A DNA stretch of 36,758 nt from Saprospiraceae bacterium (GTDB lineage Bacteria > Bacteroidota > Bacteroidia > Chitinophagales > Saprospiraceae): the NCBI GenBank assembly GCA_030148525.1, contig JASBTH010000411.1, forward strand, positions 1 to 36,758. Direction: 5' to 3'. The position numbers and the translations under genes were made by a program. The notes below the pieces were generated by a model that saw only the letters and a list, made by a program, of their open reading frames with translations, had not been told where the DNA came from and made no database searches. Below, in pieces: positions 15,672-22,560 of this stretch; within the stretch, counting starts at the first letter, position 1; every line of letters begins with the position of its first letter.

Positions 15672-16862
15672 ATGCTGCAAAACACAACCTACGAAAAACG
15701 GCTTTTCCAACTCTACTCGGAATACGAGTACACCATTAACCGCACCAATCGCCGGTTGGGGCTGGGCAATGGCATATTCGACCGCTATGCTCATCCGGTG
15801 CTCAGCGCCCAACACGTACCCATCCACTGGCAATACGACCTCGATCCGGCCACTAATCCACATTTGATGGTTCGCCTGGGGGTAAACTCTGTTTTCAACG
15901 CCGGTGCCATTGAGATAGACGAAAAAATACTCCTGGTAGCACGCCTGGAAGGGTACGATCGCAAGTCGTTCTTCGGGGTGGCGGAAAGCCTGTCGGGCGT
16001 GGACCGTTTTCGGTTCTGGGACCATCCCATTGATATTCCTCACCTGGAGCACGAAGTGAACATCTACGATATGCGTCTGACCCGACACGAAGACGGTTGG
16101 ATCTACGGCGTTTTCTGCAGTGAAAAGCAGCATCCCCAACACCGGGATCAGCCCAATGCTGCCATGGCCCAGTGCGGGCTGGCCCGCACCAAAGACCTCA
16201 AAGAATGGGAGCGACTGCCCAACCTGCAAACGCCGGCACCACAGCAACGGAATTGCGTGCTGCACCCCGAATTTATCGACGGTAAATACGCTTTCTATAC
16301 CCGTCCGCAAGACGGATTCATTCACGCCGGTTCGGGCATGGGCATCGCCTGGGGACTCTGTGAGGATATTACCAGCCCCGTCATTGATACCGAAACGGTA
16401 TTCGAGCCACGCCGCTACAACACCATCAATGAATTGAAAAATGGACTGGGCCCCGCCCCCATTAAAACCGAGCACGGCTGGCTGCAATTAGCTCACGGTG
16501 TCCGCCAGACGGCAGATGGATATCGTTACGTACTGTACGCCTTTATGACGGCCCTGGATGAGCCCAATCGCATCATCCATCGCCCCGGCGGATACCTCAT
16601 CGCTCCCAATGCCGAAGAACGACAGGGTGACGTCGGTAACGTACTGTTCAGCAACGGCTGGATCGCCCGGCCCGATGGCACCCTGTACATTTACTATGCC
16701 TCAGCCGACACGCGTTTGCACGTAGCTACCTCTTCCCTCGAGCGGATGATCGACTACGTAATGCATACCCCGCCCGATGCCGTCCACTCCGGCGAGAGCG
16801 CTGAGCAACGCCGCCAGATGATCGAGAAGAATCAGGCGTTTTTGCACCATTATCATATGTGA
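15672..16862 (+). CDS. GH130 beta-mannoside phosphorylase, probable mannosylglucose phosphorylase
   Basis: GH130 enzymes phosphorolyse beta-1,4-mannosides to mannose 1-phosphate. This 396-aa protein is a five-bladed propeller type. VNSVFNAGAI, then LLVARLEGYDRKSFF (the subfamily 1 signature), EHEVNIYDMRLT with the likely proton-donor Asp133, NCVLHPEFIDGKYAFYTRP, and GPAPIKTEHGWLQLAHG are visible. Length and motifs best fit GH130_1, the 4-O-beta-mannosylglucose phosphorylases of mannan catabolism (as in Bacteroides fragilis). No signal peptide, so cytoplasmic. No mannanase or epimerase lies nearby; the only operon partner is tesB. Subfamily assignment is by motif, not by search. Confidence 0.85.
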   Translation: MLQNTTYEKRLFQLYSEYEYTINRTNRRLGLGNGIFDRYAHPVLSAQHVPIHWQYDLDPATNPHLMVRLGVNSVFNAGAIEIDEKILLVARLEGYDRKSFFGVAESLSGVDRFRFWDHPIDIPHLEHEVNIYDMRLTRHEDGWIYGVFCSEKQHPQHRDQPNAAMAQCGLARTKDLKEWERLPNLQTPAPQQRNCVLHPEFIDGKYAFYTRPQDGFIHAGSGMGIAWGLCEDITSPVIDTETVFEPRRYNTINELKNGLGPAPIKTEHGWLQLAHGVRQTADGYRYVLYAFMTALDEPNRIIHRPGGYLIAPNAEERQGDVGNVLFSNGWIARPDGTLYIYYASADTRLHVATSSLERMIDYVMHTPPDAVHSGESAEQRRQMIEKNQAFLHHYHM

Positions 16863-16866
16863 TACC

Positions 16867-16928
16867 AGGTTTGAGGTTTGAGGTTTGAGGTTTGAGGTTT
16901 GAGGTTTGAGGTTTGAGGTTTGAGGTTT
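16867..16928. repeat. Tandem heptamer AGGTTTG, about 9 units
   Basis: Eight perfect AGGTTTG units plus a final AGGTTT run without a mismatch, starting 4 bp after the GH130 stop codon and ending exactly where the 30-bp palindrome begins. The complement (CTCAAAC) occurs as a short array before btaB at 9192-9205. A third word, GAAATCG, repeats at 16980-17002 in the same gap. Confidence 0.9.
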
Positions 16929-16958
16929 CCCGCCGAAGTCCGTACGGACTTCGGCGGG
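16929..16958. repeat. Perfect 30-bp palindrome
   Basis: CCCGCCGAAGTCCG, then TA, then CGGACTTCGGCGGG: every base is paired. A shorter related hairpin, CGCTGAAGCTTTAGCG, lies at 19461-19476 in another spacer, and CCGCTTTAGCGG at 17018-17029. It sits between the convergent GH130 and nuclease genes and could act as a terminator stem, a REP-like element or a protein-binding site. No U-run follows on either side. Confidence 0.85.
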
Positions 16959-17088
16959 CAGAGAAGGTGTGAGGGTTTTCGAAATCGGAAATCGGAAATC
17001 GGAAGTAATAAGCCCACCCGCTTTAGCGGTGGTGTAAATATAGACCTCGAAAACATCTCCCTTTCTCCAATTCCCCAATTCTCCAATC

Positions 17089-18345
17089 CTACTTCCTCAG
17101 CGAAGTCAGGTCGTTGGCATCTTCGATAAACATAGCGGGCTTACCGGAAAGGTTCACCACCCGGCCGCGGGCACAGATGGTTTTACCCTTAAAGGCTTCC
17201 TCCGGATCGTAGGGGAAGTTGATCAGTTTTTCCTTGCGTATGAATACCGTGAATATCTGATTGGGATACTTTTTGTCGAGGTTGAGGAGTACATTGCCGG
17301 CACGACTGGTGCGAGCCCCGACCACCTTACCGCAGACGTGAACGTCGGTAGACTGATCCATGTAGCGACGAGCCTGAATGGTATTGAAGTGGTTGCGAGG
17401 TAACGTAGTCGCATCCAGGGGCTCAACTTCGCCACGTGCAACGGATTCCAGCCAGGCCGCTTTATCTACAGTGGCTTCCAGACGAGTTTCCCGGTCGTCG
17501 GGTAGGTTGGGATACAGGTCGATGCCGGTGGCTCGTTCGACCTCATCTACGGGCACAACAAAACGGGAAACCGGGTTTTCACTACCCTCGTTGGGCAGGA
17601 GAAAACCGATCATTCGTCCTGCTGACGGGTCATACACTACTTTCCAGTACTGCCGGGGGATGGTCAATTGATTGGGGCTGCGTTCTTGTATCGGCAGGTC
17701 GGGCTCCAGAACAGGACCGGTAAAAACGATCAGGTTATGGGTGGGATTCCGGTAAAGGTACCCCCTTAGTTCGTTTTCCAGCGTAGCCCAGATACCCCGA
17801 TTAAAATCGGGCAATTGGGGGGACATATTGGAATAATAGTAGCTCTCGGACAGGGCGATCTCTGACCAGCGAAAATCGGCCGAGGGAGCCAGGTGTCCAC
17901 GATCGTAGCCGTAGCCGTCGTACTGATATGTGCTATCGGGCTGGAGATATTTGAGAAAGTAATCCGCCTCTTCGGCCGATCCGGTTTGCACTTGAGGATC
18001 GGGACGAAAGTCGTTGGTGCGATTTACCTCGCCTTCGATCACCCGGGGACTCAACACGTGGCCCACCCATTTAGCCTGCTCGTTAGGCTCGGAATAGACC
18101 AGGACCATGAGGGAATGTTGGATCAGGTATTCGCCGTCATCCAGCTTTGGCAGGAAAGGCAGCAAGGTGTCTTGCAGATCAGCCAGGTCCATTTTTTCAA
18201 TCCGGGAAAGCAATTCAGCTTCCTGAGCCCGTATCGTTTCGAGTTGAGCCTGGAGAGACGCTCGCTGCAGGGATCGTTGCTGAGCCCATACTGGTGCCAG
18301 ACTAATTATCCCGAAAACCAGAATTAGGAACAGTTTTTTATGCAT
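17089..18345 (-). CDS. Secreted DNA/RNA non-specific endonuclease (NUC1) with OB-like C-terminus
   Basis: I start at the ATG at 18345, which gives the clean signal peptide MHKKLFLILVFGIISLAP-VWAQ; an upstream ATG at 18381 would bury it. The 418-aa product has a coiled-coil-like stretch (about 25-55) and then a betabeta-alpha-metal nuclease domain: YDRGHLAPSAD with the catalytic His151, and YYSNMSPQLPDFNRGIW with the metal-binding Asn182. Residues about 335-418 (VHVCGKVVGARTSRAG to GKTICARGRVVNL) look like an OB-fold nucleic-acid-binding domain. It likely digests extracellular or periplasmic DNA/RNA for nutrient or phosphate recovery. The OB assignment is by pattern. Confidence 0.85.
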   Translation of the reverse strand: MHKKLFLILVFGIISLAPVWAQQRSLQRASLQAQLETIRAQEAELLSRIEKMDLADLQDTLLPFLPKLDDGEYLIQHSLMVLVYSEPNEQAKWVGHVLSPRVIEGEVNRTNDFRPDPQVQTGSAEEADYFLKYLQPDSTYQYDGYGYDRGHLAPSADFRWSEIALSESYYYSNMSPQLPDFNRGIWATLENELRGYLYRNPTHNLIVFTGPVLEPDLPIQERSPNQLTIPRQYWKVVYDPSAGRMIGFLLPNEGSENPVSRFVVPVDEVERATGIDLYPNLPDDRETRLEATVDKAAWLESVARGEVEPLDATTLPRNHFNTIQARRYMDQSTDVHVCGKVVGARTSRAGNVLLNLDKKYPNQIFTVFIRKEKLINFPYDPEEAFKGKTICARGRVVNLSGKPAMFIEDANDLTSLRK

Positions 18346-18465
18346 AATTTTAGAATGTCTGATAAGATTTATTTCCAGCACTTCCTGACAAGGTGAAGAC
18401 AGCTTATCAGGTCACAAATTCCTTTTGTACCGTAAAATAGAATATCCACTGCAGAACCCACAAGA

Positions 18466-18636
18466 ATGGTCAAAGCAAAGCAAAACAGATCTTTTGAAGG
18501 TTTTCAAGCCCCGGTAACGGTAGCCCGGGCGTATGGGCACTCTTCTTCCCGGGAGTTCAAGCAGGATGATCTGACGATCCTTTCCTACGAAATGCACCGC
18601 ATTGCGGGAATCGCTTACGGTGGATTAATGGATTGA
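18466..18636 (+). CDS. Small ORF, 56 aa, unrecognised
   Basis: An ATG at 18466 opens 56 codons ending in TGA at 18634-18636. The product begins MVKAKQNRSFEGFQAP and ends YEMHRIAGIAYGGLMD. Composition is protein-like and it fills the gap between the divergent nuclease gene and the thioredoxin-like gene. The TTG at 18633 overlaps its stop by 4 bp, and the preferred ATG of the next gene lies 44 bp on. I know no family for it. It could be a real small protein or chance. Confidence 0.4.
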   Translation: MVKAKQNRSFEGFQAPVTVARAYGHSSSREFKQDDLTILSYEMHRIAGIAYGGLMD

Positions 18637-18680
18637 ATAGGTCCCGACCAGTACACCAACTCAAAACCCGGACAGCCCTG

Positions 18681-19163
18681 ATGGCGTTCACCATGGAAAA
18701 TGCCCTTATGGATAAAACACCCCGCCCTCAGGAAGGCGACAAGCTTCCACCTCTTCAACTGCAACCACTGACCAGCAATCCTCCCGGCTTGAATGACCTG
18801 GCCGGAGCCCCCGCCCTTTTGTTCTTTTACAACCTGGGTTGTACCGGTTGTTTGCACCGGGGATTACCGCTGGCGCAGCGCATTCACGAAGTCTACCCCC
18901 AACTACGCATCATGGCCATCCACGTGGACCTGGGGCGCCACTCCTACCCTACCGAAGCTATTTTGGCGGAAGCCCAAAAAAGAGGCTTCCAACTGGAGCA
19001 CTATCGGGATACAGGCAGCGCTACCTACGAGGCTTACGGAGCAGAAGGCACGCCGCATTGGATATTGATAGATGCTGAGGGTCGGTTGCACCGATCTATC
19101 TTTGGCTCCATGGAGGGTGTGCAGGTACGGCTGGACTATATTCTGAGGGAATGGTATTCTTAA
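18681..19163 (+). CDS. Thioredoxin-fold/redoxin protein (AhpC/TSA or TlpA-like)
   Basis: From the ATG at 18681 the product is 160 aa; the frame opens further up with a TTG at 18633 overlapping the small ORF, and ATGs at 18693 and 18708 are also possible. PALLFFYNLGCTGCLHRG contains the redox motif CTGC (Cys54, Cys57) at the end of the first strand. GAEGTPHWILIDAEGRL carries the cis-proline of the thioredoxin fold. IHVDLGRHSYPTEA fits the redoxin core. No signal peptide, so a cytoplasmic thiol oxidoreductase is likely. It lies upstream of the YtxJ gene, another thiol protein, but 415 bp of repeat-rich spacer separate them. Confidence 0.75.
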   Translation: MAFTMENALMDKTPRPQEGDKLPPLQLQPLTSNPPGLNDLAGAPALLFFYNLGCTGCLHRGLPLAQRIHEVYPQLRIMAIHVDLGRHSYPTEAILAEAQKRGFQLEHYRDTGSATYEAYGAEGTPHWILIDAEGRLHRSIFGSMEGVQVRLDYILREWYS

Positions 19164-19578
19164 ATCGGAAAGCGGAGGTCGGAGGTCAGAAATCAGAAGT
19201 TGACCTGGACTGAATATGAATCAGTAACCCCAATCTCCAATTCTCCAAATTAGCGACTGGCGATGCGTTAGATGGCTTAATTACATGATTCAGGACATAC
19301 GTTAGATTCTCCTTATCCCCTTATCTCCACATCCCCTTATCAAGAAAAACGAGACACGGTGAATTTCTTCACTATCAGGAATCGACCAGAATCCCCAATT
19401 CTCCCTTTCTCCCTTTCCCCAATTCTCCAACTCCCCTTGCTCGCCGAAGCCCGCAATGCCCGCTGAAGCTTTAGCGAAAGAGGGAATGGGCGAAAGAGGG
19501 CCAAATCTTTCCAACGGCTCTGTCAACTTTTTGGCGATCCATCATATTTACATAAACGTACCACAAAAACAGGAATCA
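19164..19578. other. 415-bp spacer filled with short repeated words
   Basis: The gap holds GGAGGTC/AATCGG-type words (19163-19200), CCCCAATCTCCAATTCTCC (19229-19247), TATCCCC-type words with CTCCTTATCCCCTTATCTCC (19309-19328), and CCCCAATTCTCCCTTTCTCC (19391-19410) continuing to 19435. A hairpin CGCTGAAGCTTTAGCG lies at 19461-19476. The reading frame of YtxJ is open through the last 120 bp, but this stretch reads as repeat, not protein. The ytxJ promoter should lie at about 19520-19560; I could not fix it. Confidence 0.6.
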
Positions 19579-19977
19579 ATGGGTTTCATGGACAGATACC
19601 GGCAAGCACAAGAGGAAGGAATTCACGATTACTGGCAAACACTGGACCAGGCAGAGCAGTTAAACGCCATCATAGAACGTTCTCACGACAAGGCACAGGT
19701 CATCTTCAAACACAGCACCCGCTGCGGGATCAGCTCAATGGCCAAACACCAACTGGAACACGACTGGGACCTGGACGCTGAGTTGGTCGATATGTATTAC
19801 CTCGACTTAATCGCTCATCGCGATATGTCTAACCAAATTGCCGATCTTACAGGAGTCACCCATCAATCCCCCCAAATCATTTTGATTCGGAATGGCAAAG
19901 CCGTTTTTGATACCTCCCACCACGCCATTAGCGTAGCCCGTATCCGGGCAGCCCTCGAACAAACTGCCCGGGGCTAG
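19579..19977 (+). CDS. ytxJ: YtxJ-family bacillithiol-system redox protein
   Basis: The start at ATG 19579 gives MGFMDRYRQA and a 132-aa product; the frame is open 123 bp further up but through repeat sequence. VIFKHSTRCGISSMA is the YtxJ signature, a monothiol glutaredoxin-like site with Cys49. HQSPQIILIRNGKAVFDTSHH supplies the cis-proline and C-terminal strand. YtxJ proteins are predicted to work with bacillithiol as a bacilliredoxin-like reductase, and many Bacteroidota make bacillithiol. The DHFR gene starts 34 bp after its stop, so the two are probably one operon. Confidence 0.88.
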   Translation: MGFMDRYRQAQEEGIHDYWQTLDQAEQLNAIIERSHDKAQVIFKHSTRCGISSMAKHQLEHDWDLDAELVDMYYLDLIAHRDMSNQIADLTGVTHQSPQIILIRNGKAVFDTSHHAISVARIRAALEQTARG

Positions 19978-20011
19978 TAAACACCCATTCCTGCCTCGGC
20001 GTTATACAGAT

Positions 20012-20524
20012 ATGGAAAAGGTAATTATCGCCGCCATATCGAAAAACCGGGTACTGGGTAAAGACGGCTCCTTACTCTGGGACTTACCTGATGACGAAGA
20101 ACACCTTTTGTCAATCATTGAGGATGGTTGGCTGCTTACCGGGCGTACTTCCTATGAATCTGCTCAGGGCTCCCAGATTTTTTCGGAACGGGATGATGTG
20201 CTGGTACTCACCACCCGCAAAGACTATTCATTACCTCACGGGCAAGTCGTACACCAACTGGCCGATGCTTACCGGATAGCCAGGCAGGCAGGTGCAGACA
20301 AGTTATACATCCTGGGTGGCGCCAAAGTATACCAACAAACGCTGGATGATGCGGACCGAATGGTTTTAACCATTGTCGATGAATCCTTCGAGGGTGATGC
20401 TTATTTTCCACCTTGGTCCTCGTCCAATTGGAGGGAAACCAAGCGCGCCAATCATCCCCGCGATGATCAGCATGCCTTTCCATTTTCCTTTATTTGGCTG
20501 GAGCGCACCCGGGAATTCCGATAA
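20012..20524 (+). CDS. folA: Dihydrofolate reductase
   Basis: DHFR reduces dihydrofolate to tetrahydrofolate with NADPH. The 170 aa match the family. IIAAISKNRVLGKDGSLLW is the N-terminal strand and Met20-type loop, ending in Trp23; Asp28 in DLPDD aligns with the catalytic acid. WLLTGRTSYES carries the cofactor loop, and LYILGGAKVYQQTL is the conserved GGxxxY motif. DESFEGDAYFP near 125-135 is typical of the C-terminal half. Four bases before this gene (GATATGG) there is no strong ribosome-binding site. It follows ytxJ on the same strand. Confidence 0.93.
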   Translation: MEKVIIAAISKNRVLGKDGSLLWDLPDDEEHLLSIIEDGWLLTGRTSYESAQGSQIFSERDDVLVLTTRKDYSLPHGQVVHQLADAYRIARQAGADKLYILGGAKVYQQTLDDADRMVLTIVDESFEGDAYFPPWSSSNWRETKRANHPRDDQHAFPFSFIWLERTREFR

Positions 20525-20632
20525 TAATCATATCATAGGGGTCAGAAATATCATTGCCACCTTGACTGGTAGGCTATATACTTCAACTAAAAGGTATTTC
20601 TTTCCTAATACACCAGATAAACCAACACCAAC

Positions 20633-21457
20633 ATGAAAAACATTCTATTCACTACTGAGTTTTCGGAACATGCCAGTAATGTATACCGGTATGCGCTCGA
20701 ATTAGCCAAGGCTTTTGGTTCGACCATTACCCTCGGCATACCCTTCGGCAAGCCATCGACGGGAACGGATGTACTTAGCAAAAAGGAAAAAAAGGATCGA
20801 GCCCTGAAAAGATTGCAGGAATTCGCAGCGGCAAACACCCCGGACGCTTTTAAAAAGATCCCGCTCAACTATGACACAGCTCATGCTTTTCCCGGTGAAG
20901 GGATACTGCGACTAGCGGAAAAGAACCAGGCGGACCTTATCATTATGAGTATGACCGGCGCCCATGCTGATGCCGATCAACATTTTAGTGATACGACCCT
21001 CAATATTCTGCGCCGGGCCGACCGCCCCGTGTTGGCAGTACCCAATACAGCGACGTTTAATGGCCTGAATAGGTTTGTATTCAGTTCCGATTTTCAGTTT
21101 AACGATTTGATCGCACTGAACATGCTGCGTCGGTGGAGTGAAAAGTTTGATTCCAAGATCATGACGGTTCACGTACTCGGCCGTGCCGAAGAACGCGACG
21201 AAGACCGCGAATGCATGGAAGCCCTCGAAACGGCGTATTCCGGCCATACGCAAATGCAGTTTAAGTTACTGCCCAGCGGACGCACCAAACAGGAACTGCA
21301 CGACTATCTGGATGAGAATAAAGCCGAACTACTGGCCATGACTACCTCCAAAAAATCGCGCTTATGGCAACTTCTGGAGGGAAGTACTACGCGGAAAATG
21401 GCTCGTTCCGTGAAGATACCGCTGCTGGTGATCAAAGATTTTGATGACCTCAATTAA
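20633..21457 (+). CDS. Tandem universal stress protein (UspA family)
   Basis: The 274 aa contain two Usp domains, about 1-140 and 145-274. Domain 1 starts NILFTTEFSEHASNVYRYAL and ends with MSMTGAHADADQHFSDTTLNI and RPVLAVP, close to the nucleotide-binding GxxGx9G(S/T) loop but with the spacing altered, so ATP binding is uncertain. Domain 2 starts RFVFSSDFQFNDLIALNML and ends RSVKIPLLVIKDF. Such tandem proteins are common stress-induced cytoplasmic proteins in Bacteroidota. It is a single gene closed by a strong terminator. Confidence 0.9.
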   Translation: MKNILFTTEFSEHASNVYRYALELAKAFGSTITLGIPFGKPSTGTDVLSKKEKKDRALKRLQEFAAANTPDAFKKIPLNYDTAHAFPGEGILRLAEKNQADLIIMSMTGAHADADQHFSDTTLNILRRADRPVLAVPNTATFNGLNRFVFSSDFQFNDLIALNMLRRWSEKFDSKIMTVHVLGRAEERDEDRECMEALETAYSGHTQMQFKLLPSGRTKQELHDYLDENKAELLAMTTSKKSRLWQLLEGSTTRKMARSVKIPLLVIKDFDDLN

Positions 21458-21460
21458 TCC

Positions 21461-21494
21461 AAAAGGGATCTGCTGAGTAGCAGATCCCTTTTTT
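21461..21494 (+). terminator. Strong Rho-independent terminator after the stress-protein gene
   Basis: AAAAGGGATCTGCT (21461-21474) pairs perfectly with AGCAGATCCCTTTT (21479-21492) around the loop GAGT, and the stem runs into six T (21489-21494). It begins 3 bp after the stop codon. The A-rich left edge could make it bidirectional. Confidence 0.95.
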
Positions 21495-21648
21495 GTGCAA
21501 ACATGTAGCCAGAACACTTGTTTTTGAGGGTGACCTGCTGGTAAATAATACCGCTTCCGAAGTGGTTTGGAGTCCCAGCACGAAGTACTGCGTAGCAAAA
21601 CCATTTCGTTGTCGGTATAGTAGTCTGCATCCCCAAAAATGAAGCAAT

Positions 21649-22527
21649 ATGAACGGATTCGACCTTAATAACGCCCTCATTCCCTCTGAGGATATTCAGT
21701 CGGGGGGTCATGGCAAAGATGACATTCCGTCCATTGATACGCCTATTTTCAAGCGCGCCCTTGACTACTCTTTTTTCGATGAGGATACGTACGTGCTCGG
21801 CATCAACCACCAGGGCGTAGCGAAGGCCTATCCCTTGCCCATCCTCAACTGGCATGAGATCGTCAACGATTTTATGGATACACGGCCAGTAGTGGTCACC
21901 TATTGCCCGCTGTGCGGCAGCGGAATGATATACGAAGCCACTATTGGCGGAAGCCGTACCACGTTCGGCGTATCGGGGCTTTTGTATCAGAGCAACCTCC
22001 TGCTGTACGACCGTCGGAGTGAATCCCTGTGGTCCCAAATAACGGGGAAAGCCATATCGGGGCCCTTAGGTGGGCAGGAACTGAAGCCCCTGCCTGTACA
22101 ACACACCACCCTGGGAGCATGGAAACGGGAAAATCCCGAGACGCTAATTCTGACCACCCGTACGGGCTTTGTTCGAAACTATCAGCAGTCGCCCTATCAG
22201 GAATACGAAGATGACCAGCAACTCTACCATACTCCGCGGCATGCCAGTGATCTGCTACCTGCCAAAGAACGGGTTATCGGGATTCAGGTAGGCGACCACG
22301 TCAAAGCTTACCCTTTCACGGAGCTGGCCAATCATCCGGAGCTAATCCTCCGCGATACGTTTAAAGGTAAGGCTGTCCATATCCACTACGACGTACTCAA
22401 CGATGTGGCCAAAGTGACCGATGAAGGTGGCAACCAATATCCGGGCCAAACCATGTACTGGTTTGCCTGGTATGCGTTTCACCCCAAGACGGCAGTGTAC
22501 CTGGTGAGTACGAAAAAAGGCTCTTAG
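21649..22527 (+). CDS. DUF3179 domain protein
   Basis: The 292-aa product matches the DUF3179 family across its length: NGFDLNNALIPSEDI near the N-terminus, VVTYCPLCGSGMIYEA (residues 82-97), TFGVSGLLYQSNLLLYDRRS, SLWSQITGKAISGPL and a C-terminal QTMYWFAWYAFHPKT. The CPLC cysteines could bind metal or be redox active. The biochemical role of the family is not established. A stop codon in frame 9 bp before the ATG fixes the start, and no signal peptide is seen although some relatives have one. It converges with the amylase gene, 33 bp apart. Confidence 0.88.
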   Translation: MNGFDLNNALIPSEDIQSGGHGKDDIPSIDTPIFKRALDYSFFDEDTYVLGINHQGVAKAYPLPILNWHEIVNDFMDTRPVVVTYCPLCGSGMIYEATIGGSRTTFGVSGLLYQSNLLLYDRRSESLWSQITGKAISGPLGGQELKPLPVQHTTLGAWKRENPETLILTTRTGFVRNYQQSPYQEYEDDQQLYHTPRHASDLLPAKERVIGIQVGDHVKAYPFTELANHPELILRDTFKGKAVHIHYDVLNDVAKVTDEGGNQYPGQTMYWFAWYAFHPKTAVYLVSTKKGS

Positions 22528-22560
22528 AGGGCGGATGTTACCATTCGTCCATCCAATAGA

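Noticed and set aside
15564-16487. 307-aa ORF on the - strand across the GH130 gene
   Set aside because: Antisense to a well-supported GH130 frame with intact motifs; no domain seen in it.
19456-19578. N-terminal extension of YtxJ from the ATG at 19456
   Set aside because: The extra 41 residues are encoded by repeat-rich spacer with a hairpin, and the family starts near the ATG at 19579.
21454-22038. 194-aa ORF on the - strand over the stress-protein terminator and DUF3179 gene
   Set aside because: It would span a strong terminator stem and overlap a well-matched DUF3179 gene in antisense.
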